Of a stretch of 64,000 nucleotides of DNA, positions 36,943-48,500 are shown one piece after another. Within the stretch, counting starts at the first letter, position 1; the number at the start of each line of letters is the position of its first letter. Source of the DNA: Pontederia crassipes (Eukaryota > Streptophyta > Magnoliopsida > Commelinales > Pontederiaceae); NCBI GenBank assembly GCA_030549335.1, contig CM060188.1:71578696-71642695 (forward strand). Direction: 5' to 3'. The position numbers were made by a program, and so were the translations under genes. The notes under the pieces were generated by a model. It ran no database searches and was not told the DNA's origin. It worked only from the letters and a program-made list of their open reading frames with translations.

Positions 36943-39900
36943 GAGGAGGCTAAATGCTCCATGCCACGAACCCTTATCCACTCTTTGGTAAAATATTGAT
37001 GCAAGTATTCTCATACAATTAACGGTTAGCAAATTTGGGTTCAGGGTAGAGTCAAAATCGTCCCGGTCCTAACCCAATTTGTTCTAGTTTTTAAACAGTT
37101 ATTCTGGTGCCAGTCCTAATCGAATCGACACAAAAATCAGAACGATCCTAGTTGTCCCAATTCGACCATGATACAAAATAATTATCATCTTCTCTCTACC
37201 ATTTGACGATATCATACTCTGTCCTGGCTCTATGGTTGCATAATGATCTGAAATCAAGGTTTTCAAGATCTCAATTTTGATCTTAAGATATTATGATTTT
37301 AAGATCTTACTACCTATTATCAATCTCAATCTTATCTTAGAGATCTTATGTGTAACATCTCAATGTAATCTTAATTTTCATCACACAATATTATGATCCT
37401 ATCCGATCCTACACAATCACATATGATTAATATAATAATTTAAATATTTAAAAAACATCTTATAATAATAATTAGTTTAAATGAAGTTTAATATTTTTTA
37501 TTTTAAATATGTTTTGTTGTAATTTTGCTTAACATTCAATAAAAAATAATTTAGTGATGTGTAATTTAGGAATTAAGTATGAAAAATTTATCGAAAAACA
37601 TTTTATTATTTTTAAAATATATCTTTTTAATAATAGTATTATTCTATGATCCTCGATTCGATTTTGTGATCTCTTATGTCTCTTCTCTAATTTTATAATT
37701 TTATATAAGATCTCGATATTGATAATTCTGCCTAGAACATTTGCAAGATGAGTCCTCTGACGTTATCCATGGCCACCTCATATGCCATGGATGAATTGAA
37801 AGTAAGTACCTACTTCGTGTTGTCCCAACCACCTTCTCCACATCCTTTGCATAATAGATAAATGTTATAAGTATATAAAGTGTTATGTGATATTATAAAT
37901 ATAAATTATTTTTTGAGATACATTACAGACTTCATCATGCTTCTCAACCATCTTCCCATTCTATACATCATAAAAGATTTATTGTTGCAAATAGGAAATA
38001 TTTAGACTGATTGCAACAACTAAATAATAAATGATGAATTTACCAAGACTCTAGGGACAATGAGCGTGACATTGGTCTTCTTTCTCTTATGGATAGCTTC
38101 ATAAACCATATGAAAGTTGAAGAATCCTCTTTTTTTTCTTCTCCTATAATAAAATTTTCAATTTGATGAAATTATAAGTAAATATAGAATAAATGTCTAA
38201 CTCATTTTTTTTATATGCGTTACCTTCATTCAAATCTACCTTCATGTATGACCTTTGTAGAGATTCTTTTGGCTTAGAAAGTCCATTGACCTTTGTAGAG
38301 ATTTTTTTTGTCAATCCTATTCATCCAGCATCAACATCAGCATTTAGATATTTCAAAGTGATACATTAAGAAAAAATAATTCACATATAATGGGTTACCT
38401 ATCATCTAAATTAGCATTGACAAAAACACACGGTGCTAAAATGACATTGTCGTGATTCTAATTAGCATCGACAAATGCCTCCGTTGTATCTTTATAGTGA
38501 TGCTAAATATCAATATTAGTTTTTTTATATATACCCATATTTGAAATTTTTTAATTAAACTATAAGAAAAGATCATGGTATGATTACGGAAATAACAAAA
38601 AAATTATAAATAACTAAAATGTGAAATATGTTATATATAGAATTTATAGAATTGTGTGTATATATAAGTAAATAAATTAGATGGCCTATGTTATATAATA
38701 TATGGGATATACTATCTATCGTTTGGCGAAAAGGGAGGCTAAGAAGGCACTTAGTGATGCTCGTGCTAAAACATATGAGAGGTTTTATAAGGAGTTAGGG
38801 GCAAAGGCTGGTGAACAAAGGATTTACAAGATTGCAAGGAATAAAGAGAAGGAGTCGAGAGATTTGTATCAAGTAAGATGCATAAAAAATGAAGTTGACA
38901 AGGTTTTAGTTACTGAAGGAGATATTAAGAACAGATGGGAAGAGTGTTTCTATAAGCTATTTAATGATGGATGTGCAGGTTCCCGTTATGATTTGGAGGA
39001 CTTGACAGTTAGCGAATGTTAGCTTAATAGGTCATTTTATCGTAGAATTAAAGTCTCGGAGGTTAGCAAAGCTCTTAAGAAAATAGAGAATGGTAAAGCC
39101 GTTGGACCGGATGGTATACCGATTGAAGTTTGGAAATGTTTAGGAGAAAAATGTGTGTTGTGGTTATGTAAACTATTTAATGAGATTTTATGATCGAAAA
39201 AGATGCCTGATGATTGGAGATTAAGTACATTAGTTCCTATTTACAAAAATAAAAGGAATATTCAGAATTGTGCAAATTATAGAGGGATTAAACTTATAAG
39301 TCACACAATGAAATTATGGGAAAAAGTGATTGAGCATAGATTGAGAATGGAGATTAGTATTTCTGAGAGACAATTTGGGTTCATGCCAGGAAGATCCACT
39401 ACAGAGGCGATTTATTTACTAAGGGGGATGATGGAGAAGTATCGAAGTAGGAGAAGAGACTTACATATGGCTTTCATTGACTTAGAGAAGGCGTATGATC
39501 GGATACCAAGAGATGTACTTTGGAAAGCTTTGCAATAGAAGGGGGTGAGTGTTGCCTACATTAAGGTAATACAAGATATGTACGATGGGGCATTGACTAG
39601 GGTTAGGACACCCGGAGGTGAGACAAATGAATTTCCTATAGGAATTGGCCTACATCAAGGATCAGCTTTAAGCCCGTATCCATTTAACTTAGTTATCGAT
39701 GCTATAACCGAGAGTATCACAGAGGAGGTACCTAAGTGCATGCTATTTGCGGATGATATAGTACTTTTAGCGGATTCAAGAGAAGAGATTAATACAAAAT
39801 TGGAAATATGGAGAAATACGTTGGAGTCAAAGGGTTTTCATTTAAGTAGGAATAAAACAGAATATATGCATAGTAATTTTACAAATAAACAACTTAGAGA

Positions 39901-40398
39901 CGATTTAAAAATTAGGCTAGAGGATGATATAATTCCTCAAGTGACAAAGTTTAAATATTTAGGATCAATTATAAGACAAGATAGTGAGATTGATGACGAT
40001 GTTAATTATAGAATTCAAGCTGGTTAGTGTAAGTAGAGGAAAGCCAGTGGAGTTTTTTGTGATAGAAAAGTACCCAATAAAGTTAAAGAAAAATTCTATC
40101 GTACTGTTATATGACCAGCAGTGTTATATGGTAGTGAATGTTGGGCTATGAAGGGACAACATGAACGTAAAGTAGGGGTAGCCGAAATGAGGATGTTGAG
40201 ATGGATGTGTCGTCATACAAGATTAGATAAAATTAGGAATGACCATATACGTGAACGAGTCGGAGTGACTCCTATTAGTGAGAAAATGGTAGAGAATCGT
40301 TTGAGATAATTTGATCATGTTCAGAGAAGACCATTAGATACGCCAGTAAAAAAAGTAGATCAAATAATCTGGAGTCCGATTAAAAGAGGGAGATGGAG
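36943..40398 (+). repeat. Tandem duplication, copy 2 (3456 bp)
   Basis: This is the direct repeat of 33488-36942. Copy 2 runs on into the true 3' end of the LINE, whereas in copy 1 the LINE stops at the junction. Copy 2 therefore holds the original right flank and copy 1 the original left flank. Confidence 0.95.
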
Positions 40399-40546
40399 AC
40401 CAAGACGGACACTTGACGAACTAATAGAGCAAGATCTATTGGTGAATAATATACCGAAAGATTTGGTTACTTATAGAGCGGAATGACATCGTATGATCCA
40501 TGTAGCCGACACCACCTAGTGGGATAAGGCTTTATTGTTATTGTTG
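38719..40546 (+). mobile_element. RTE LINE, copy 2 (5' truncated, complete 3' end)
   Basis: It has the same reverse transcriptase pieces and the same in-frame stops as copy 1, then the RTE 3' end (GGGATAAGGCTTTATTG) and a TTG-type tail. Target duplications differ at one base: tatactatcta at 38708-38718 and tatactattta at 40547-40557. The insertion is a 1.83-kb 5'-truncated copy without endonuclease. Protein differences from copy 1 are few (for example RDIQN versus RNIQN, TSGG versus TPGG). Confidence 0.95.
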
Positions 40547-40557
40547 TATACTATTTA

Positions 40558-41084
40558 GAGACTGTTTGGCTAAGCTTATAAGTCACTTATAAGTTGGTTT
40601 AAAAAAATCTCAACGTTCGATAACTTAAACATTCGACTGATAAGAAGATATCAAATTTACTTATAAGTAAAAAAAAATAAGCAGGGGGAGGTATACTTAT
40701 TTTCTTTTTAAAAAATAAGTTAATTAATTATCTCATAATTAACTAATTATTATTAATATAAGTAGTTTTATTTAAACTTATAAATACTTATTTTTAAAAA
40801 ATAAATTTCTGTCAATAAAATACTTATCAGTATTTCAACTTATCAATTATTCTATATTGACAGGATCCTTAGTGCATGGTCAACTTGGCGAAGAACCCTT
40901 AGTGCTGCCACGTGTCAAGTTGCGGTTGCGCTATATTTCATGGCGCGTATATAGTGACACCGTTATTTCAACATTTAGTTTCACCTTCTGTCATCAACTG
41001 CCATTATGTTTAACTTCGACAGATGCTGCCATCAATGCATTTTCCTTTTAATTTTTAACTGTTCTTCCTTAAGGTCTCTTTTCT
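40558..41084. other. Intergenic DNA with a possible worn MITE at its start
   Basis: The sequence just after the LINE (gactgtttggctaagcttataagtcacttataag) resembles the ends of common plant MITEs of the GTTTGGCTAAGCTTATAAG type. No matching right terminus was found. The rest is AT-rich with no gene. Confidence 0.3.
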
Positions 41085-41520
41085 TTTTAAAATAATTACC
41101 TAAAAAGTTTTATTATGTTATATTTTTTAATATCTTTACATAATTCTTTTATTTAAACATTTGTTTACTTTTACTTTTTCTTCTTTAATATCTCTTTACT
41201 TTTTTTAATCAATTACCTCAAAAATTTTATTATGTTATAGTTTTTTTTATATTTTTACTTTATTTTTTATTTAACTTCTATTTACTTTTTTAATATCGAA
41301 GCAAAAAAAATATGAAAGCCTCAAAAGAAATTTAACGATAATTACCTCAAACAATTAAATATTTTATATGTTATATCTTTTAACATCTTTACATAACTTT
41401 TTTATTTATCTTTTATTTAATATGGAAGCAAAAAAATATGAAAACCTCAAACAAAATTTGAAAATAATCAGCTCAACCATTTTATTATTTCATATATTAT
41501 GTTATAAATCTTTATCTTTT
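41085..41520. repeat. Degenerate tandem repeat, period about 117-131 bp
   Basis: The motif aattacctcaaa...ttttattatgttatat...ttta recurs at about 41093, 41210, 41341 and 41467 with growing divergence. The array is AT-rich and non-coding. Confidence 0.65.
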
Positions 41521-42569
41521 TAATTGAAATATATTCCCCATTCCTTTGTTTGCTAATATTCATTTACAAAAGATATGAATATATAATTTTATAATAATTA
41601 AAAAATTAGCAAAAGAATTTTGTTACTTTTCATAATTTTTTATATTTTTTATTATTATTTTGTGAACTCATTCACTACCTCGCCACTGGTCATCACCACA
41701 ATCACACTATGTTTTATTGCATTTTTTTTTCCGACGATGTTAATAGTAATGTCCTATGACATTGTTTGAGAAGCTAAATGTAATGGCTATTCCACGTATT
41801 TCTTATTGTGCCTGTTTGTCCCAGCAAGTGAGACTCACTCGGCAACGTCTTCCCTCTTAGTTTTTGTAGTTTCCAGTTCTTAAGAATTAGCCTTTGCACT
41901 GGAGTGGCCAGCAATTCCTCATCACTTAAGTTAATGTTTGGAGTTAGAATTTTTGTAAACGTAAAAAAAATTTGTCGAAAGTTTCATCTGTCAAAGCTAG
42001 ACATATTATCCGGGACGAAATAAGATTAGTCGCACTCGATGATGGGCCGAGACCTCAATATGTGATCAATGCGTCACTCCTAATGCCGCGAGGTTGTTCG
42101 ATGGACGTCACTTCCCCAATAGTCATGCTGTGGCTCTTCACCTGCGGCATCTACCTAGGGACATCGGTATTTTGTGTTGTTTTTGAATGATATCTCTAAT
42201 TAAGCACATTTGCTTGTATCCCCTTTTCCATAAACATGAGATTTTACATGTATTTAAATGAAACATGCAGTTGAAATACATATATTAAATGTTTTCATTT
42301 CTGAACGACGGTGGAAATATAAATATAATATACTTATATTTATACCTTTTTCAGAAACTTTTTACTCGTTTGCCTGATTACAATAGAATTCTGCCTTATT
42401 TTGTGATAAATAATTTTTTTTCGATCGAAATCCATCGGTGTTCAGAACTATTAGCATTATAATAAAAATGATAATTTTAAAAATCGAATCTAAAGCTACT
42501 AGCACTCAAGTTGTGATAAAAAAGTTATATAAAATATAAATAATAAAATTAGTAATGATTCCATATTAA
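41521..42569. other. Intergenic DNA upstream of the NAC gene
   Basis: No gene was recognised. A less AT-rich patch at 41950-42190 is open for 72 codons but has no protein-like match and no supporting splice or promoter signal. Confidence 0.4.
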
Positions 42570-42583
42570 AGTACCAAAAATAA

Positions 42584-42787
42584 AACCAAAGATGATTGGC
42601 TCAACTGGAAGTAGGGTTGAGTCCCGAGCGCTCACTGAGTGCTAGTAGTCTCAGGTTCGAGTCTCGGAGTCGTCATTTTAACCAAGAAATTATCGTTACT
42701 GCTCCATCTTTCCGACTCCGGATTAGTCGAGTGTTAGTAGTCTCGGACATCGGAGGCCTCCCGTAGACCCGGGCCGGCATAAAAAAA
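42584..42787 (+). mobile_element. tRNA-derived SINE
   Basis: The body has a pol III A box (ttggctcaactgg, about 42596-42608) and B box (aggttcgagtct, 42653-42664) with normal spacing. A unique region follows and ends in gccggcataaaaaaa. It is flanked by target duplications AGTACCAAAAATAA (42570-42583) and AGTACAAAAAATAA (42788-42801), 13 of 14 bases equal. The length of about 204 bp is typical of plant SINEs. Confidence 0.85.
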
Positions 42788-43031
42788 GTACAAAAAATAA
42801 TATATAATTTTAATAGTTATATTATTCATAATATATTTTTTCTCTAAAAAAATAACATGATAATGGCCATATTTTTAAAATTAATTTCGTTCTTAAATTT
42901 GTTAGCCTTTTTTCTTTTCCCTCGGTCGACTTTTTTCATCTCAAACTCAAACTCAAGTACTTTTAATTTATTAAACCACCACAACTAGGAGTCGGATCAA
43001 ACTCCAACACAAATAGGTCGCCTTTTGTACG

Positions 43032-43040
43032 TATATAATA
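43032..43040 (+). promoter_or_regulatory. TATA box candidate for the NAC gene
   Basis: TATATAATA lies 86 bp before the start codon, followed by a mixed-composition leader. Position and sequence suit a core promoter. Confidence 0.45.
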
Positions 43041-43126
43041 CATAACATAATGACCCTGCTCTTGTTCCAACTCGCAGCGCTCGCCAACTCGGAAAATATC
43101 ACGTTGCAGTCGGAGTCGAATCGATC

Positions 43127-45961
43127 ATGGCCCAACAACAACAACGCGTCTACTGTTTTCTTCCAGGCTTCATGTTCAAGCCCAACGACATGGACGCACT
43201 CGGTTACCTCGCGAGGAAGGTCCTCTGCGGTATCCCCGCGCCCCTTGGCGTCATCCCCGAGCTCAGCGTCTACGACGTCCCCCCGTGGGAGCTCGCCGGC
43301 GACCGCACGTACTCGATCGCCGACGAGTTCTACTGCTTCACGCGTCTCCGCCGCTCGAACCCGAACAACGCCAGGCCGGGGCGGACCGTGGGGAGCGTCG
43401 GCAGTTGGGTGGCCTGCGGCAAGCACGTTCACATCATCGACGAAAGCGGCCGGACCGTCGGGCACAAGACGTTCTACAAGTACAAGGGCACGGAGACCAC
43501 GAGCGCGGCCGACGGTGCCGGCGACAGGTGGATCATGTACGAGTACCGCCTCGAGGAGGCCACGTTCCCGACCGCTAGTCTCCAGGACGTCAAGAACGTG
43601 GTGATGTGCCTCATAAAGACATCGTCCAGGAGCGGGGTCAAGGAATATGATCAGGGCGAGGCCGCGGAACAGCAGCAGGAACCACCATTAGCTCCCGCGC
43701 CAACTTCGGCAGCGGCAGCGCCGCCGCCGTGCAAACGCAAGGTTTCAACGTCCGTGCACCGGTTGCGGCAGCCAGCGGTGCAACGCCTCCTCCATCAGTC
43801 GTTGGACGCGGGGCCGCGGTCTGCGATTCCCTGGGGGCCATTGTCGTTGGCCGCGACATGTCCGCCGGCCTCGTCATCATCACTATCCGCAGAACCAGTT
43901 GCGGCGATCCCGGTCTTCCCGCCGCCAGAGGTGTTGTTCCAGCAAGCTACGCTTACGCGGCCGGCGGCGGCGGCGTATCCCACATTACTACAACAGCAGC
44001 AGCAGGAACAGGAAAGTATGATGGGTCAGCTTTTGGCGGCGGCGGAGGGACACGAATATGGTCGGGACGGGGACGTGCAACAGCAGCAGCCACCACCATT
44101 AGCTTCCGCGCCAAGTTCTTCAGCGGCAGCGGCGCGGTCGTACAAAGGCAAGGGCGCTTCAACGTTCGTGTACCGGGTGGCGGTGCAGTCGCCAGCGGTG
44201 CAATATCTCCGTCAGTCTTCGAACGCCGCGCCGTGGTCGGCCTTTCTCTCGGGGCCATCGCCTTCGGCCACTCCATGTCCGCCGGCCTCGTCGTCACGGC
44301 TCTCCCCAGAGCCAGTACCGCTTGCGGTGAGCCGGGGCTTGCCGCCAGACATGTTACACCCGCAAGCTACGTGGCTGGCGGCAGATCCCACGTCGATCAT
44401 ACAACAGCAGCAGCAGGAACCCGAAAGCATGGTGGATCAGTCGTCGGCGACGGAGGGGGAAAGTATGATGGAACGGGAAAGTATGATGGATCAGCTTTTG
44501 GCGGCGGCGGAGGGACACGAATATGGTCTGGACTTGGACGTGCAACAGCAGCAGCCACCACCATTAGCTTCCGCGCCAAGTTCTTCAGCGGCAGCGGCGC
44601 GGTCGTACAAAGGCAAGGGCGCTTCAACGTTCGTGTACGGGGTGGCGGTGCAGTCGCCAGCGGTGCAATATCTCCGTCAGTCTTCGAACGCCGCGCCGTG
44701 GTCGGCCTTTCTCTCGGGGCCATCGCCTTCGGCCACTCCATGTCCGCCGGCCTCGTCGTCACGGCTCTCCCCAGAGCCAGTACCGCTTGCGGTGAGCCGG
44801 GGCTTGCCGCCAGACATGTTACACCCGCAAGCTACGTGGCTGGCGGCAGATCCCACGTCGATCATACAACAGCAGCAGCAGGAACCCGAAAGCATGGTGG
44901 ATCAGTCGTCGGCGACGGAGGGGGAAAGTATGATGGAACGGGAAAGTATGATGGATCAGCTTTTGGCGGCGGCGGAGGGACACGAATATGGTCGGGACTT
45001 GGACGTGCAACAGCAGCAGCCACCACCATTAGCTTCCGCGCCAAGTTCTTCAGCGGCAGCGGCGCGGACGTACAAAGGCAAGGGCGCTTCAACGTTCGTG
45101 TACCGGGTGGCGGTGCAGTCGCCAGCGGTGCAATATCTCCGTCAGTCTTCGAACGCCGCGCCGTGGTCGGCGATTCTCTCGGGGCCATCGTCTTCGGCCA
45201 CTCCATGTCCGCCGGTCTCGTCGTCACGGCTCTCCCCAGAGCCAGTACCGCTTGCGGTGAGCCGGGGCTTGCCGCCAGACATGTTACACCCGCAAGCTAC
45301 GTGGCTGGCGGCAGATCCCACGTCGATCATACAACAGCAGCAGCAGGAACCCGAAAGCATGGTGGATCAGTCGTTGGCGACGGAGGGGGAAAGTATGATG
45401 GAACGGGAAAGTATGATGGATCAGCTTTTGGCGGCGGCGGAGGGACACGAATATGGTCGGGACTTGGACGTCCAACAGCAGCAGCCACCACCATTAGCTT
45501 CCGCGCCAAGTTCTTCAGCGGCAGCGGCGCGGTCGTACAAAGGCAAGGGCGCTTCAACGTTCGTGTACCGGGTGGCGGTGCAGTCGCCAGCGGTGCAATA
45601 TCTCCGTCAGTCTTCGAACGCCGCGCCGTGGTCGGCCTTTCTCTCGGGGCCATCGCCTTCAGCCACTCCATGTCCGCCGGCCTCGTCGTCACGGCTCTCC
45701 CCAGAGCCAGTACCGCTTGCGGTGAGCCGGGGCTTGCCGCCAGACATGTTACACCCGCAAGCTACGTGGCTGGCGGCAGATCCCACGTCGATCATACAAC
45801 AGCAGCAGCAGGAACCCGAAAGCATGGTGGATCAGTCGTCGGCGATGGAGGGGGGGCCAATGCAACAACAGCAGGAACAGCCATTGGACGAGAAGGACGA
45901 CGGCGAGATCCAACGCATCCTCCAATCGGGGGATCTGAGTCCACATCAATTCCGCCTCTGA
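43127..45961 (+). CDS. Divergent NAC-domain protein with a five-unit C-terminal repeat array
   Basis: The single-exon reading is 944 residues, starting in good context (gatcATGG). Residues 10-150 form a NAC DNA-binding domain with subdomains recognisable in order: LPGFMFKPNDMDALGYLARK (A), IPELSVYDVPPWEL (B), EFYCFTRLRRSNPN and GSWVACGKHVHI (C), VGHKTFYKYKG (D), WIMYEYRL (end of D/E). The usual WKATGKD DNA-contact motif is replaced by WVACGKH, so DNA binding may differ. Most NAC genes have an intron in the domain; this one has none, suggesting retro-origin or intron loss. From residue 183 the protein is low-complexity Pro/Ser/Ala/Gln. It comprises one diverged unit, then four near-identical 155-residue units starting at 301, 456, 611 and 766, ending in EIQRILQSGDLSPHQFRL. 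Poly-Gln tracts and MMDQLLAAAEGHEYG recur in each, an arrangement that could serve transcriptional activation. Expression is unproven. Confidence 0.85.
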   Translation: MAQQQQRVYCFLPGFMFKPNDMDALGYLARKVLCGIPAPLGVIPELSVYDVPPWELAGDRTYSIADEFYCFTRLRRSNPNNARPGRTVGSVGSWVACGKHVHIIDESGRTVGHKTFYKYKGTETTSAADGAGDRWIMYEYRLEEATFPTASLQDVKNVVMCLIKTSSRSGVKEYDQGEAAEQQQEPPLAPAPTSAAAAPPPCKRKVSTSVHRLRQPAVQRLLHQSLDAGPRSAIPWGPLSLAATCPPASSSSLSAEPVAAIPVFPPPEVLFQQATLTRPAAAAYPTLLQQQQQEQESMMGQLLAAAEGHEYGRDGDVQQQQPPPLASAPSSSAAAARSYKGKGASTFVYRVAVQSPAVQYLRQSSNAAPWSAFLSGPSPSATPCPPASSSRLSPEPVPLAVSRGLPPDMLHPQATWLAADPTSIIQQQQQEPESMVDQSSATEGESMMERESMMDQLLAAAEGHEYGLDLDVQQQQPPPLASAPSSSAAAARSYKGKGASTFVYGVAVQSPAVQYLRQSSNAAPWSAFLSGPSPSATPCPPASSSRLSPEPVPLAVSRGLPPDMLHPQATWLAADPTSIIQQQQQEPESMVDQSSATEGESMMERESMMDQLLAAAEGHEYGRDLDVQQQQPPPLASAPSSSAAAARTYKGKGASTFVYRVAVQSPAVQYLRQSSNAAPWSAILSGPSSSATPCPPVSSSRLSPEPVPLAVSRGLPPDMLHPQATWLAADPTSIIQQQQQEPESMVDQSLATEGESMMERESMMDQLLAAAEGHEYGRDLDVQQQQPPPLASAPSSSAAAARSYKGKGASTFVYRVAVQSPAVQYLRQSSNAAPWSAFLSGPSPSATPCPPASSSRLSPEPVPLAVSRGLPPDMLHPQATWLAADPTSIIQQQQQEPESMVDQSSAMEGGPMQQQQEQPLDEKDDGEIQRILQSGDLSPHQFRL
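43676..45846 (+). repeat. Coding minisatellite, 465-bp period, inside the NAC gene
   Basis: Four near-identical units begin at 44027, 44492, 44957 and 45422 (cagcttttggcggcgg...). A diverged, shorter unit lies before them (43676-44026). The period is a multiple of three, so unit gain or loss keeps the frame. Units differ by only a few residues (RDGDV, LDLDV or RDLDV; RSYKG or RTYKG; FLSGPSPS or ILSGPSSS), which indicates recent expansion or homogenisation. Confidence 0.97.
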
Positions 45962-46108
45962 AAACAAAGGTAATGTCTCTTGTCTCCTTTACACACATTT
46001 TTCGCAGTTATTTTAAATTTTGCAAATATCTTTTAATTATTTGTTTAATTTTATTTAATTTCAAACTTATATTCTATTTATTTAAAATATTTACATAAAA
46101 GCAAAATT

Positions 46109-47323
46109 TAGGAGTGTAAAAAAAATTCGACCAATCCCAAAAACTTAGAAACCCAAAAAAATTAAAAATTAGGAGTTTGAATATAATTTACGATAATTTT
46201 TAATAAATTTATATCCACCTACTAAAATTAGACGTCCAACTGAAAAAAATGCAGAGATCCATAGTAGTGTAAGAAAAAAATCTACCAATCTAAAAAACCT
46301 AATCAAATCGAAAAAAATTAATCCAAAAAAATCATAAACTCGGATTCTGATTAAAAATTAGGTTAGTCTTTTAGAACAATTAAAACCACCCATTTAAATT
46401 AGGCTCCTAACCAAAAACTTCGGAGGAGCCCGATCCGAATCAAATATATATTTTATAAAATATTATAATTAAAATATTATCTCAACTTTCAAATAATATT
46501 TCAAAGTTTTCCATTTTTTGCCCATATTTATTAGATTAAGTACATTGTTGACTTTTTATCTTATAGTTAAACTTGAATATCATCAAGTTATTAATCTATT
46601 TTAATAAAAATTGTATAAAATTTACTATAATATGTTAAATTATAATGTGATATTATGTTAGTTTAGTTTGTTTATGAATTTAGAGTTAAATATTAATTTT
46701 TTAAAACATAGTTTGCGATGTATTTAATGTCTATTAACTTTTTTTAAAAATATTATTTTAAGTAGGTCCCCGATCCGAAAAAATCGAGACCGCCTAGGTC
46801 GATTTTTTTTTTGGAAAAAATTTTAGGGTGGTCTTTTACGCTCTAAAAAGCCACCCAAAATTTAAAGATTGATTTTTTTCGACGTAAAAATCACCCGATC
46901 CGAATCACTTTCACCCCTAAATTCATGTAGTTCATTTTTGTATATAATTATTATCTTTATATAATTAATTCACTAGTTATCAATTTTTTCTATTATAGAT
47001 ATAATAATTTTTATATCATTTCATATTTTCTATTAATGATCCAACTTTAATTTGGTAAATTTAAAATTTCAGTAATATATTTCATATTTAATATAAAATG
47101 AAATATTTTTATGTTAATTTTAGTTTATTTATATATTTTTAGAATATAATTATATTAAATTAGGGCCCTGAAAAAAGTATTAGAAAAAACCCCTAAATAG
47201 TGTTTTTTATTTTTTAAAATAATTATAGGATGATTTTTTTTAATTTGAAAAATTGATAAAAAAAAAGTGAATGATTTTTTTTACCGAAAAAACTCAATCC
47301 CATCGAACTACTTACACCCCCTA
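46109..47323. mobile_element. hAT-like non-autonomous element
   Basis: The left end TAGGAGTGTAAA and the complement of the right end TAGGGGGTGTAAG are similar hAT-style termini. The flanking octamers gcaaaatt (46101-46108) and gcgaaaat (47324-47331) agree at 6 of 8, suiting the 8-bp hAT duplication. The interior is AT-rich and non-coding, with a second hAT-like end (tttcaccccta) at 46919 that could mark a nested or alternative boundary. A relative is at 12196-12632. Confidence 0.5.
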
Positions 47324-47601
47324 GCGAAAATAATATTTAAATATTAAAAAAATATTTCATACTTTAGAATAAAAATAAAATAAAATAATGTAAAAATATA
47401 GTCGAGCAATCTGACCATTCAATTTGATCCCACTCTCGACCTGTCAACTATTTATAATAATATTTTTAGTACATAAATCATTCATAGTTATAAAATTATA
47501 CACTAAGCAATTTCTTTAGACAATATGTGTGCACTATAACCACAATTGCAGGTGTCCGTATTAATGGTTTGTTGTTTTATTTTATATTTAAACACATGAG
47601 A

Positions 47602-47673
47602 AAACTTTTCTCAAAGACAACAATTTGGTCTTGAGGCAAACTTTTCTCAAAGACAACAATATGGTCTTGAGGC
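47602..47673. repeat. Two tandem 36-bp units
   Basis: The unit aaacttttctcaaagacaac...ggtcttgaggc is present twice (47602-47637 and 47638-47673) with a single mismatch. Confidence 0.95.
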
Positions 47674-48500
47674 TAAAAAAATATTAATATAAAGTAATAG
47701 TAATTTTATTATGAACATTTAAAGTAAGATTGTAATCGGTAATATTGAATTTTATTTTAATGGATTAATTTTGATATGTGTACATTGTTAAATAATTTTC
47801 ATATGTAGTTTTCGACTGGATTCTCTTATGATATTATTTTTTCTACTTTTAAACTCGCTTATTCTTTCAGCTAAAATAATCTTAACTTTAATCATTAATG
47901 TCTGACCCAATCATTTTTTTTCTTTTTTTTATTGTGTCATTACAGGATTACCAAGATATAAATGCCTTGGATAATGCGCCCATTTGCTTGGAGATTAAAG
48001 ATAATTCATTTTTAATAGGAAAGACTACAAATTACGTTTTACCAAATTAATAGGAAGACTACAAATTACGTTTTTGCCATAGCTCTTATGCTGAATTATA
48101 TAGTGATATATGTCGTATAACATATATCGCTTTCAGTTTTTATTTTATTTTATTTATTTACATTCATAATTGAGCATCTCTCTTTAGGAAGAAACTGTTT
48201 TCACTTTTAATTATTGAACGTGATGCTTGATTTTGGAAAATTGTTGTGACAAATTCACTGGCGCCCCATAATTTTACGAAGGAAAATAAATAAAGTAATT
48301 TACTCAAATTTTAATGGATTAAAAGGAATTAAAAGAGAATTTGAAAAAGGAATAGAAATACGATAGAAAAGATATTTGATATTTAATCCGAATTCCTATC
48401 GTAATATATAAAGATGATATTTGATATTTAATATCTGATTAATATCATTTAATAAAAGATTATTATACACAATGATAATAATTATGAAATTAGATAATTT
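47674..48500. other. AT-rich intergenic DNA with small direct and inverted repeats
   Basis: A 27-bp direct repeat (aggaaagactacaaattacg) lies at 48017-48076. An imperfect inverted repeat (agtgatatatgt/acatatatcgct) lies at about 48102-48132. No gene was seen. Confidence 0.5.

Noticed and set aside
41972-42190. 72-codon plus-strand frame before the SINE
   Set aside because: No recognised family, no promoter or splice signal, and flanked by AT-rich repeats.
43729-46098. A 789-codon open frame overlapping the NAC gene in another phase, and several shorter minus-strand frames
   Set aside because: The 465-bp unit is divisible by three and GC-rich, so any phase without a stop in one unit stays open through all. 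The NAC domain lies only in the 43127 frame.
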